Shown: positions 7,901 to 14,033 of the stretch, one piece after another
How positions within the stretch are numbered: position 1 is the first letter of the stretch
Layout of the letters: every line of letters begins with the position of its first letter
DNA from: an uncultured Anaerolineaceae bacterium
Lineage (GTDB): Bacteria; Chloroflexota; Anaerolineae; Anaerolineales; Anaerolineaceae
NCBI GenBank assembly: GCA_937920255.1
Contig: CALDSL010000400.1
Coordinates: forward strand, 1 to 14,466
Reading direction: 5' to 3'
Length of the DNA stretch: 14,466 bases
Position numbers and translations under genes: made by a program
Notes under the pieces: generated by a model
Told to the model about the DNA's origin: nothing
What the model saw: only the letters and a program-made list of their open reading frames with translations
The model's database searches: none

Positions 7901-9195
7901 GAGGCCTGCGCCCCGTCAACTGGAAAACCCTGCCCGGCCCGGATGATATTACCCTGGTGGAACTGCCCAACGGCATCACCGTCCTGGCGCGGCCGAATTT
8001 TAACAGCCCGTCCATTGTCATTTCGGGCTACCTGACCAGCGGCAGCCTGTTCGACCCCAACGCGCAACTGGGCCTGTCGCAGTTCACCGCCATGGCGCTC
8101 ATGCGTGGTACGCAGAGCAAGACCTTCCAGCAGATCTACGATTCGATCGAATCGGTGGGCGCCACGCTGGGATTCGGCACCAGCGTGCACAACATCAGCT
8201 TTGGCGGCCGCGCCCTGGCCGAAGATCTGCCGCTGCTGCTCTCGCTGTTCTCCGAAGCCGCGCGCACCCCCACCTTCCCCAACGAACAGATCGAGCGCGT
8301 GCGCGCGCAGATTATGACCCACCTGGCCATCCGCGCGCAGGATACCGCCGACCTGGCCTCGCTGGAATTTGACAACATCATCTTCTCCGGCCACCCCTAC
8401 AGCCGCCCCGAAGACGGTTACCCCGAGACGATTGCCAACATCACCCGCGCCGACCTGGAGCAGTTCCACCGCGCCTACTACGGCCCGCGCGGCATGGTGA
8501 TCGTGGTGGTCGGCGCGGTGGAACCGCAAAAAGCGGTTGACCTGGTGCGGCAAACCCTGGGCGACTGGGAAAACCCGCTCCAGCCCGTCCCGCCGGAAAT
8601 GCCCGCCATCACTTTACTCGAATCGAGCGTACGCCGGCAGATCGACGTGCCCGGCAAAGTGCAGACCGACCTGGTGATGGGCACCGTCGGCCCGGCGCGC
8701 TGCGCGCCGGAATGGCTGGCCGCGTCGCTGGGCAACAGCATCCTGGGGCAGTTCGGCATGATGGGTCGCATCGGCGAATCGGTGCGCGAGCAGGCCGGGC
8801 TGGCATACCACGCCAGCACCAGCCTCAACGCCTGGATCTCCGCCGGATCGTGGGAGGTGACCGCCGGGGTGAACCCGGAAAACCTGCAGCGCTCGATTGA
8901 CCTGATCCTCAGCGAGCTGGCGCGCTTCTCCACCGAGCCGGTCACGCGCGAAGAGCTGGACGACAGCCAGGCCAACTACATCGGCCGTCTGCCCCTGTCG
9001 CTCGAATCCAACGGCGGGGTGGCCAATGCCCTGGTCAATCTGTTCCGCTTCCAACTCGGGCTGGACTACTACCAGCGCTACCCGCAAATGGTGAAGAGCG
9101 TGACGCCCGAGATGGTGCTGGAAGCCGCGCGCCTGTACCTGCACCCCGACCGTCTGGCGATCGTTTCCGCCGGGCCGGCGCTGGGAGACGCCTGA
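7897..9195 (+). CDS. M16-family peptidase-like protein, non-catalytic partner subunit
   Basis: A 432-residue M16-fold protein. Where the zinc motif should be, it reads LSQFTAMALMRGT (about 60-72), with no HxxEH, so it cannot bind zinc the usual way. It keeps the substrate-binding R/Y pair in SVREQAGLAYH (R297 and Y304), which in two-subunit M16B enzymes resides in the inactive partner. Together with the upstream gene this matches the established active/inactive heterodimer arrangement, analogous to mitochondrial processing peptidase beta and alpha. The ATG overlaps the upstream stop (ATGA at 7897-7900), with GGAG at 7883-7886. Coupled translation would favour equal amounts. Assignment to the family is firm; heterodimer formation is inferred. 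Confidence 0.9.
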   Translation: MRGLRPVNWKTLPGPDDITLVELPNGITVLARPNFNSPSIVISGYLTSGSLFDPNAQLGLSQFTAMALMRGTQSKTFQQIYDSIESVGATLGFGTSVHNISFGGRALAEDLPLLLSLFSEAARTPTFPNEQIERVRAQIMTHLAIRAQDTADLASLEFDNIIFSGHPYSRPEDGYPETIANITRADLEQFHRAYYGPRGMVIVVVGAVEPQKAVDLVRQTLGDWENPLQPVPPEMPAITLLESSVRRQIDVPGKVQTDLVMGTVGPARCAPEWLAASLGNSILGQFGMMGRIGESVREQAGLAYHASTSLNAWISAGSWEVTAGVNPENLQRSIDLILSELARFSTEPVTREELDDSQANYIGRLPLSLESNGGVANALVNLFRFQLGLDYYQRYPQMVKSVTPEMVLEAARLYLHPDRLAIVSAGPALGDA

Positions 9196-9209
9196 AAGCA
9201 GGCGCAAAT

Positions 9210-9578
9210 ATGATCCTGCGCACCGGTGTGGATATACTGGAAGTCAACCGGCTGGCAGAGGTAAACCCCGCCATTCGCCGCCGCTTTCTGGAGCGCGTGT
9301 TCACGCCGCTCGAGCTGGAACAGGTGGGCCACAGCAACGAAAGCCTGAGCGGGCGCTTTGCCGCCAAAGAGGCGGTCTCGAAAGCGCTGGGCACCGGCAT
9401 CGGCAAGGTGCGCTGGCAGGATATTGAAATCCGGCGCGGGCCATACGGCGCGCCGGAACTGCACCTGCACGGCTTCGCCCGGCAGGTGGCCGATCACCTG
9501 GGATTGAGCACCTGGTCGGTGAGCATTACGCATGACCGCACCACGGTGGTGGCGTTTGTCGTGGCGATTGGGGAATGA
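9210..9578 (+). CDS. acpS: Holo-[acyl-carrier-protein] synthase
   Basis: A 122-residue trimeric-type phosphopantetheinyl transferase. It moves 4'-phosphopantetheine from CoA to the serine of apo-ACP, activating fatty-acid synthesis. Visible motifs are GVDILEV with metal-binding D8, GRFAAKEAVSKALGTGI with E54 and K58, and the C-terminal SITHD strand (105-109). Length is typical (about 120-130). AGG at 9200-9202 gives a weak ribosome site 7 nt before the ATG. It lies 14 nt after the M16 partner gene and overlaps the phosphoesterase gene by ATGA at 9575-9578. No ACP gene is present in this window. Confidence 0.93.
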   Translation: MILRTGVDILEVNRLAEVNPAIRRRFLERVFTPLELEQVGHSNESLSGRFAAKEAVSKALGTGIGKVRWQDIEIRRGPYGAPELHLHGFARQVADHLGLSTWSVSITHDRTTVVAFVVAIGE

Positions 9579-10243
9579 AAATCCTGGCGGTCAGCGACAC
9601 CGAGATCAGCTTCATCTACAGCCCCGTCATCACCAAGCGTTTTACCGACGTTGACTTTGTGATCAGTTGCGGCGACCTGCCGTATTTCTACCTGGAATAC
9701 ATCATCAGCATGCTCAACCGGCCGCTGTATTACGTCAACGGCAACCATCAAAACCGGGTCGAAATCGGCGCGAGTGGAGACCGCAGCTCGCCGTGGGGCG
9801 CCACGCTGCTGCACCGCCGGTTCGTCCGCGCGCCGGGCGGCCTGCTGCTGGCCGGCATGGACGGCTCGCTGCAGTATAATTTTGGCCCAAGCCAGTACTC
9901 GCAGATCGAGATGTGGCAGATGGTGCTGCTGATGGTTCCCGGGCTGCTGGTCAACAAGGCGCGCTACGGCCGTTACCTGGATATCTTTGTTTCACACGCG
10001 CCCCCGCGCCATGTACAGGACCGCGAAGACCTCCCGCATCAGGGTTTTACCGCATTCCGCTGGCTGCTGCGGGTGTTTCGTCCCGCCGTGCACCTGCACG
10101 GCCACATTCACCTCTACCGTCAGGATGCGGTGGTGGAGACCCAGTTTGAAAACACGCGCGTGATTAACGCGTACGGCTTCCGTGAGCTGAATATATCGGT
10201 GCCAGAGACCGGCAGGAGCACGGAGGAGGTGGTCAATGAGTGA
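9575..10243 (+). CDS. Calcineurin-like metallophosphoesterase
   Basis: A 222-residue protein with the binuclear metallophosphoesterase fold. Motifs in order are SDTE (D8, E10), CGDL (D34), NGNHQN (N57, H58), SHAPP (H141) and HGHIHLY (H177, H179). The first motif is normally DxH; here the histidine position is glutamate (DTE), so the metal site may be altered. The rest of the ligand set is complete. A Trp/Met/Leu-rich segment at 105-128 (WQMVLLMVPGLLV) is unusually hydrophobic and could be a cap or a membrane-contacting helix. The substrate cannot be read from sequence: nucleotides, phospholipid-linked or protein phosphates are all possible. The start overlaps acpS by 4 nt and the end overlaps the next gene by 8 nt, so translation is probably coupled. 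Confidence 0.87.
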   Translation: MKILAVSDTEISFIYSPVITKRFTDVDFVISCGDLPYFYLEYIISMLNRPLYYVNGNHQNRVEIGASGDRSSPWGATLLHRRFVRAPGGLLLAGMDGSLQYNFGPSQYSQIEMWQMVLLMVPGLLVNKARYGRYLDIFVSHAPPRHVQDREDLPHQGFTAFRWLLRVFRPAVHLHGHIHLYRQDAVVETQFENTRVINAYGFRELNISVPETGRSTEEVVNE

Positions 10244-11159
10244 CGAGAGCGATTTTGTTTCGCGCATGGCTCGCTCCGATTTTGAAAGCGCGCGCCGTAA
10301 AGGCTACTGGCGCGGTATTCTCAGTTGGCTGACGCAGAGTACCAACGAACTGTTGCCCTTCGACGAGGTGCGCAAGCGCCTGCCCATCACCGGGCAGCAT
10401 TACCTGGGGCTAAAGCAAATCCCGGTGGATCGAATCGTCGGCAGCGTGGGGCGCTACCAGGACTTTGACCGCGCCTTCCTGCCCACCCAAACCCACACCC
10501 GCGACCGCTGGGTGAGCATCGACAAAGCCCACATGCGGGATGTAATTCTGCCGCCCATCGAGGTCTACAAAGTCGGGCAGGTGTACTTTGTCAAAGACGG
10601 CAACCACCGTGTCTCGGTGGCGCGCGAGCGCGGGCAGATATTCCTGGACGCCTACGTGATTGAGGTGGCCGTGCCGGTGGAAGTGGAAGATCTGACCGAC
10701 ATCGACGACCTGATCCGCAAGCAGGAATATGCCGAGTTTATCAGCCAGACCCATCTGAACGAATTGCGCCCCGGTGCGCAGGTGATCTTCTCGCTGCCGG
10801 GCCAGTACAGCAAACTGGTCAACCACATCAGCGTGCACCGCTGGTATCTGGGCGAGGAATGGCACCGCGATGTGCCGTGGAATGAGGCCGTCGGCCGATG
10901 GTACGACGATGTCTACATGCCGCTGGTGGAGATCGTGCGCGAGCAGAAAATCCTGGCCGAATTTCCCGGCCGAACCGAAGCCGACCTGTACCTGTACATT
11001 ATGGAGCACCTGTATTTTCTGCGCGAGGCGTGGAATAACGAAGTCAGTCTCCAGGAAGCAGCCAGCCACTTCGCTGAAGAATTCTCGCAGCGCCCGCTGC
11101 GCCGCCTGATCAACGTCATTCGCAGCGCGGCGCGTACGGTGGCGGACGGGTTCATGTAA
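10236..11159 (+). CDS. ParB-like domain protein with DUF4032-type C-terminal region
   Basis: A 307-residue protein. Residues about 57-145 resemble the ParB/sulfiredoxin-like fold: LGLKQIPVDRIVGSVGR, then LPPIEVYKVGQVYFVKDGNHRVSVARERG (about 105-133). The DGNHRVSVA core is the nucleotide-binding element of that superfamily, where classical ParB has GxRRxxA. Residues about 185-285 (EYAEFIS, WYDDVYMPLVEIVRE, FPGRTEADLYLYIMEHLYFLRE) match my memory of the DUF4032 domain found in Actinobacteria and Chloroflexi; this was not checked by search. There is no helix-turn-helix of a chromosomal ParB and no parA nearby, so segregation is unlikely. A very strong ribosome site, GGAGGAGG (10222-10229), lies 6 nt before the ATG, which overlaps the previous gene by 8 nt. 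Function is unknown; CTP or other nucleotide binding is conceivable. Confidence 0.78.
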   Translation: MSDESDFVSRMARSDFESARRKGYWRGILSWLTQSTNELLPFDEVRKRLPITGQHYLGLKQIPVDRIVGSVGRYQDFDRAFLPTQTHTRDRWVSIDKAHMRDVILPPIEVYKVGQVYFVKDGNHRVSVARERGQIFLDAYVIEVAVPVEVEDLTDIDDLIRKQEYAEFISQTHLNELRPGAQVIFSLPGQYSKLVNHISVHRWYLGEEWHRDVPWNEAVGRWYDDVYMPLVEIVREQKILAEFPGRTEADLYLYIMEHLYFLREAWNNEVSLQEAASHFAEEFSQRPLRRLINVIRSAARTVADGFM

Positions 11160-11165
11160 GAAAAG

Positions 11166-11199
11166 GCGGGCCGGGGTGCTCATATTCACCCCGGCCCGC
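11166..11199. terminator. Hairpin between convergent operons
   Basis: A perfect 13-bp GC-rich stem (GCGGGCCGGGGTG / CACCCCGGCCCGC) has an 8-nt AT-rich loop. It begins 6 nt after the stop of the plus-strand operon but has no T-tract on that strand. On the minus strand it is followed by CTTTTCTT, so it is a good terminator for the ATPase/small-protein operon and may block or stabilise the plus-strand transcript end. Confidence 0.75.
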
Positions 11200-11256
11200 G
11201 ACCGCAACCCCAACCCCAGCGCAAGGCACGCCAGGGACCCTAAACATGTGTTTTGC

Positions 11257-11514
11257 CTAACCGGCGGTGGAGCGATGCCCCGCCGCGCTGTTTTCGTGCA
11301 CCCCAATCCAGAAATGGTTGGGCAGAATTTGCTGCGTGGTCTTCACCTCGATGCCGCGCGCGGGAGAGGCCGCGCCGGCCAGCATGCTGGGGTGGACAAA
11401 GCACAAATCCGGCTGCGTGCCGTACTTTTTGACATAATACGCCGCGGCGCGTTCGATCTTGGTGGCCAGATCGGTCAACTTGTCGTTATCAAACCAGAGC
11501 ATACCCGTGTTCAT
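11257..11514 (-). CDS. Small conserved-looking protein of unknown function, cotranscribed with ATPase
   Basis: An 85-residue soluble protein that I do not recognise as a named family. It begins MNTGMLWFDN, then an amphipathic helix TDLATKIERAAAYYVKKYG (14-32), a likely beta strand PDLCFVHPSML (35-45), IEVKTTQQILPNHFWIGV (55-72) and a loose tail. The mixed alpha/beta pattern with well-placed His, Trp and Asn resembles a folded domain rather than a chance frame. ATG 11514 is chosen because GGGAG (11520-11524) lies 5 nt upstream; an upstream in-frame start at 11526 would overlap that site. It starts 39 nt after the ATPase stop with no promoter or terminator visible between them, so the two are probably one transcript. 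It may be a partner of the ATPase; this is inference. Confidence 0.68.
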   Translation of the reverse strand: MNTGMLWFDNDKLTDLATKIERAAAYYVKKYGTQPDLCFVHPSMLAGAASPARGIEVKTTQQILPNHFWIGVHENSAAGHRSTAG

Positions 11515-11553
11515 ACAGTCTCCCAATGCAAAATATAGAACGCCAATGATGCT

Positions 11554-12381
11554 TTACCCGCGCACCGGCAGATAGAAACGCAGCCAGGCATCTTCCACTC
11601 TCACTGCAAATTGCTTGCCAGGTCGCAGCTTTTCCGGGTTGCAACCATCAAAAAGGGTGAGCCGGGTGGAATTCTCCTCCGGCATGTGCCCGATCAGGCG
11701 CGTGCGGAAGTAGCTGACCAGCCGCGACATCTCGCGCGCGGCCACTGCCGGCAGGGAAACCACCGGCCACACGCCCAGTTCTGGGCCACACTTGAGCAGC
11801 CATTCAAAATTGAGGCGCACGTCAAAGTCCGCGCGGGCGATGAAGCGCAAATCATCCACCAGCAGCACAATCGAAGCGCCCATTTCCTTGCCCACCCGGC
11901 GCTGATCGGCGATCTCCGCCAGGCGCAGGATGGTGTCGCCCGCCGCGGTTTCGTAGCTGGGCTGGAACGCCATGCAGTGGCCGGTGCTGTTCTCATACGC
12001 GGCCCACTCGTCCGGCTTTGATGGGATCAGCGCATATTTGACTTCATAAGGCGAGTTGGCCGCGATCAGCGAGCGTAGCAAACCCTGCATGAGGGTCGTC
12101 TTGCCGCTGCCCGAGTCGCCGGTCAGCAGCAGCGGCCCGGGGCGCGGATCGGTCAAATCAAACAAAACGGGCAGCCCGTCTTCGCACATTCCCAGCATGG
12201 CGGTTTCGGCGGGAAAATGCGGGATATGAGCCATCATTTGCTCAATCGTCATGCCATGTCGCGCAGAGCGTTCGGATGCCTGGCGCGGAGCGCGTTCGTC
12301 AACCGCTGCCTGTGGATACGCATCAGAACGGGTACGGGCTATGGCATCGATTCCGGCTTGAAAGAATTTTGATGCATTCAT
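11554..12381 (-). CDS. FtsK/HerA-like P-loop ATPase, possibly SOS-regulated
   Basis: A 275-residue protein with Walker A TGDSGSGKTTL (87-97) and Walker B SIVLLVDDL (170-178, D176/D177). The segment before Walker A (LPVLFDLTDPRPGPLLLTGDSGSGKT) is the FtsK/SpoIIIE pattern, in which a bound-DNA motor is introduced by a DL..PHLLVAG-like strand. A downstream VWPVVSLP strand (204-210) fits sensor I. Arg225, Arg227 or Arg240 could be an arginine finger. It has no transmembrane N-terminus and no winged-helix gamma domain, so it is not the chromosome-segregating FtsK; it is one ATPase domain with a polar ~45-residue N-terminus. A weak AGG lies before the ATG. It is first in a two-gene operon under a strong promoter with a LexA-like operator. 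DNA or protein translocation is plausible; the substrate is unknown. Confidence 0.72.
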   Translation of the reverse strand: MNASKFFQAGIDAIARTRSDAYPQAAVDERAPRQASERSARHGMTIEQMMAHIPHFPAETAMLGMCEDGLPVLFDLTDPRPGPLLLTGDSGSGKTTLMQGLLRSLIAANSPYEVKYALIPSKPDEWAAYENSTGHCMAFQPSYETAAGDTILRLAEIADQRRVGKEMGASIVLLVDDLRFIARADFDVRLNFEWLLKCGPELGVWPVVSLPAVAAREMSRLVSYFRTRLIGHMPEENSTRLTLFDGCNPEKLRPGKQFAVRVEDAWLRFYLPVRG

Positions 12382-12415
12382 GATTTACCTGAATATTTGT
12401 TCTACAACCGTTCCG

Positions 12416-12442
12416 AAAAAAGTCGCTACCCCCAAGCAGCGA
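12416..12442 (-). terminator. Terminator-like hairpin (attenuator?) in ATPase leader
   Basis: Read on the minus strand, 12442-12423 folds into an 8-bp stem (TCGCT/AGCGA outer pairs, then G-U, C-G and U-G) with a 4-nt loop. It is followed by C and six Ts (12421-12416). It lies inside the predicted 5' leader, between the transcription start (~12458) and the ATG at 12381. Early termination of part of the transcripts is possible. Confidence 0.5.
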
Positions 12443-12458
12443 TAGAACGCTCGTTCTA
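12443..12458 (-). promoter_or_regulatory. LexA-type (SOS) operator candidate
   Basis: TAGAAC-N4-GTTCTA is a perfect inverted repeat containing GAAC-N4-GTTC, the core of the Gram-positive-type LexA (Cheo) box. It covers the predicted +1 to +16 of the ATPase promoter, a classic repressor position. No lexA gene is in the window, so the regulator identity is inferred from the motif. Confidence 0.65.
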
Positions 12459-12464
12459 ACCAGG

Positions 12465-12493
12465 ATTATAGTACATTTGAACTATAAAGTCAA
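12465..12493 (-). promoter_or_regulatory. Strong promoter of the ATPase/small-protein operon
   Basis: Minus-strand TTGACT (12493-12488), exactly 17 bp, then TATAAT (12470-12465). The predicted start is 12457-12458 and the leader is ~77 nt. The match is nearly perfect, which is typical of promoters held off by a repressor. Confidence 0.82.
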
Positions 12494-12506
12494 GCATGAC
12501 TTGACT
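12488..12506. repeat. Inverted repeat overlapping the -35 box
   Basis: AGTCAAG-CATGA-CTTGACT is a perfect 7-bp inverted repeat with a 5-bp spacer. Its left arm is the -35 hexamer of the ATPase promoter. It may be a second regulator site, or simply a duplicated -35-like sequence. Confidence 0.6.
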
Positions 12507-12518
12507 GAAACATCTCAC

Positions 12519-12558
12519 GGGCGGAAATTCCTGCGCAAATGCGCAGGAATTTCCGCCC
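12519..12558. repeat. Perfect 19-bp inverted repeat, 40-nt hairpin
   Basis: GGGCGGAAATTCCTGCGCA, two bases (AA), then its exact reverse complement. It lies between the divergent ATPase and frr transcription units, upstream of both, and has no T-tract on either strand. It is therefore not an obvious terminator. A DNA cruciform, a protein site or a small dispersed palindromic element are possible. The 12382-12699 gap holds this element, the ATPase promoter region and the frr leader, with no gene seen. Confidence 0.85.
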
Positions 12559-12653
12559 TCATCTCCCACCTTCCCGGCCTCGAATCCTTGCACTCAAGTG
12601 ATAGCATTTTTCAAAGAATTAAGGTATGCTTAACCCGTTATTGACCAATCGTA

Positions 12654-12680
12654 CAACCGCCGGCACACGCTGGGCGGTTG
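12654..12680 (+). promoter_or_regulatory. Hairpin in the frr 5' leader
   Basis: CAACCGCC (12654-12661) pairs with GGCGGTTG (12673-12680) across an 11-nt loop, ending 7 nt before the AAGGAGG ribosome site of frr. No T-tract follows, so it is more likely an mRNA structure near the ribosome site than a terminator. The frr promoter itself is not clear; TATGCT at 12625-12630 is a weak -10 candidate without a good -35. Confidence 0.45.
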
Positions 12681-12699
12681 CATCCCGAAGGAGGCCAGA

Positions 12700-13257
12700 G
12701 TGATAAAAGAGACCACCAAAGACGCCGAAACGAGAATGCGTGGCGCAATACAGGCATTGGAAGAAGATCTGGCAGGCATTCGCACCGGCCGCGCGACGCC
12801 CGCCCTGATCGAACGACTTCTTGTCGAGTATTACGGCATGCAGACCCCGCTGATGCAGCTTGCCAGCATCAGCGTTCCCGAGCCGCGCGTGCTGCTGGTG
12901 CGCCCGTTCGACCCCAGCACGATGCGCGCCATCGAACGCGGCATCCTGGCCTCGGAACTGGGATTGACCCCCAATAACGACGGCAAACAAATCCGCCTGA
13001 CCCTTCCCGTGCTCACCGAAGAGCGCCGCCGCGAGCTGGTCAAAGTGGTGCACCACCGATTGGAAGAGGCGCGCGTCGCCATCCGCAATATCCGCCGCGA
13101 TCTGGTCAAGGATCTGCGCGAGTTTGAACACGAAAAAATGATCTCGGAAGACGATCTCAAAAAAGGCGAAGAAGAGCTGCAAAAGCTTACCGACAAGATG
13201 ATCCAAAACATCGATGCCATCGGCGACAAAAAAGAAAAGGAGATTCTGGAAGTCTGA
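12700..13257 (+). CDS. frr: Ribosome recycling factor
   Basis: A 185-residue protein of standard family length. With EF-G it splits the post-termination ribosome so that it can be reused. The N-terminal helix carries the typical IRTGRATPALIERLLVEYYG region (about 27-46), then PLMQLASISVPEPRVLLV and the PNNDGKQIRLTLPVLTEERR segment (about 90-109) that forms the beta domain. The C-terminal helices are highly charged. The start codon is GTG at 12700, supported by AAGGAGG (12688-12694) 5 nt upstream. It leads the frr-uppS-cdsA cluster; the usual upstream neighbours pyrH and tsf are not adjacent here. The next gene starts 19 nt downstream. Confidence 0.95.
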   Translation: MIKETTKDAETRMRGAIQALEEDLAGIRTGRATPALIERLLVEYYGMQTPLMQLASISVPEPRVLLVRPFDPSTMRAIERGILASELGLTPNNDGKQIRLTLPVLTEERRRELVKVVHHRLEEARVAIRNIRRDLVKDLREFEHEKMISEDDLKKGEEELQKLTDKMIQNIDAIGDKKEKEILEV

Positions 13258-13276
13258 TCCGCTTCCAGATGACAGC

Positions 13277-14017
13277 ATGAGCTCTGAAAGCCAAACCGAA
13301 GTCTTGACCAACGTACCAACGCATGTGGCCGTCATCATGGACGGCAACGGGCGCTGGGCAGCCGGGCGCGGCCTGCCGCGACTGGCGGGCCACCGCGCGG
13401 GCACGGAAAACCTGCGCCGCATCATTCGCGCCTGCGTCGAGTTTGGCGTCAAGTATCTCACCATTTATGCTTTCTCCACCGAAAACTGGGGCCGCCCCCA
13501 GGAAGAGGTGGACGGCCTGCTGCACATCCTCGAAGATGTGATCGACCGCGAGCTGGCCGAGTTGCACGAAGAAGGCGTCCGCCTGCGCCATATCGGCCAC
13601 CTGGATCCACTCAACCCCCACCTGCGCGAGAAAATTCAAAACGCGATTGAACTGACCCGCGATAACACCGTGCTCAATCTCAACCTGGCCTTCAATTACG
13701 GCGGCCGCGACGAAATCGTGTGCGCCATCCGCGAAATGATCCGCGAAGGCATTCAGGCCGATGAGGTGAATATTGATCTGGTGGACCATTACCTGTTCAC
13801 CAACGGTATGCCCGATCCCGACCTGATTATCCGCACCTCTGGCGAGATGCGCATCAGCAATTTTCTCATCTGGCAGGCCGCGTATTCCGAATGGTATTTC
13901 ACGCCTTCGTATTGGCCGGATTTTGACCGGGAAGAGCTGCATAAGGCCCTGTTGGATTATTCCGCCCGTGAACGGCGCTTTGGAAAATTATCCACCTGTT
14001 GCACCGAAGAAACATAG
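13277..14017 (+). CDS. uppS: Isoprenyl transferase (undecaprenyl diphosphate synthase)
   Basis: A 246-residue cis-prenyltransferase. It extends farnesyl diphosphate with isopentenyl diphosphate to make the C55 carrier for cell-wall and glycan synthesis. Motifs are VAVIMDGNGRWA with catalytic D22, LAGHRAG (H39), TIYAFSTENWGRP (62-74), NLAFNYGGRDEI (136-147), IIRTSGEMRISNFLIWQ (184-200: R186, R192, S194) and SEWYF with metal-binding E205. All expected active-site residues are present. ATG 13277 is chosen for normal length; a longer frame from 13214 would add 21 poorly conserved residues and overlap frr. No clear ribosome site precedes 13277, so re-initiation after frr termination (19 nt upstream) may be used. 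Whether the product is C55 or shorter cannot be told from sequence. Confidence 0.93.
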   Translation: MSSESQTEVLTNVPTHVAVIMDGNGRWAAGRGLPRLAGHRAGTENLRRIIRACVEFGVKYLTIYAFSTENWGRPQEEVDGLLHILEDVIDRELAELHEEGVRLRHIGHLDPLNPHLREKIQNAIELTRDNTVLNLNLAFNYGGRDEIVCAIREMIREGIQADEVNIDLVDHYLFTNGMPDPDLIIRTSGEMRISNFLIWQAAYSEWYFTPSYWPDFDREELHKALLDYSARERRFGKLSTCCTEET

Positions 14018-14033
14018 ATCCTAAGGGGAGGCT

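Noticed and set aside
10236..11159. Chromosome partition locus (parB)
   Set aside because: No parA, no parS-like palindrome nearby and no helix-turn-helix in the protein; only the nucleotide-binding core is ParB-like.
11554..12381. Chromosomal FtsK or conjugative coupling protein
   Set aside because: It is too short, with no transmembrane segments, no gamma domain and no mobilisation genes around.
12397..12413. Possible second degenerate LexA half-site pair (GAACGGTTGTAGAAC on the minus strand)
   Set aside because: The half-sites are direct rather than inverted, and the second arm mismatches GTTC. It is too weak to call.
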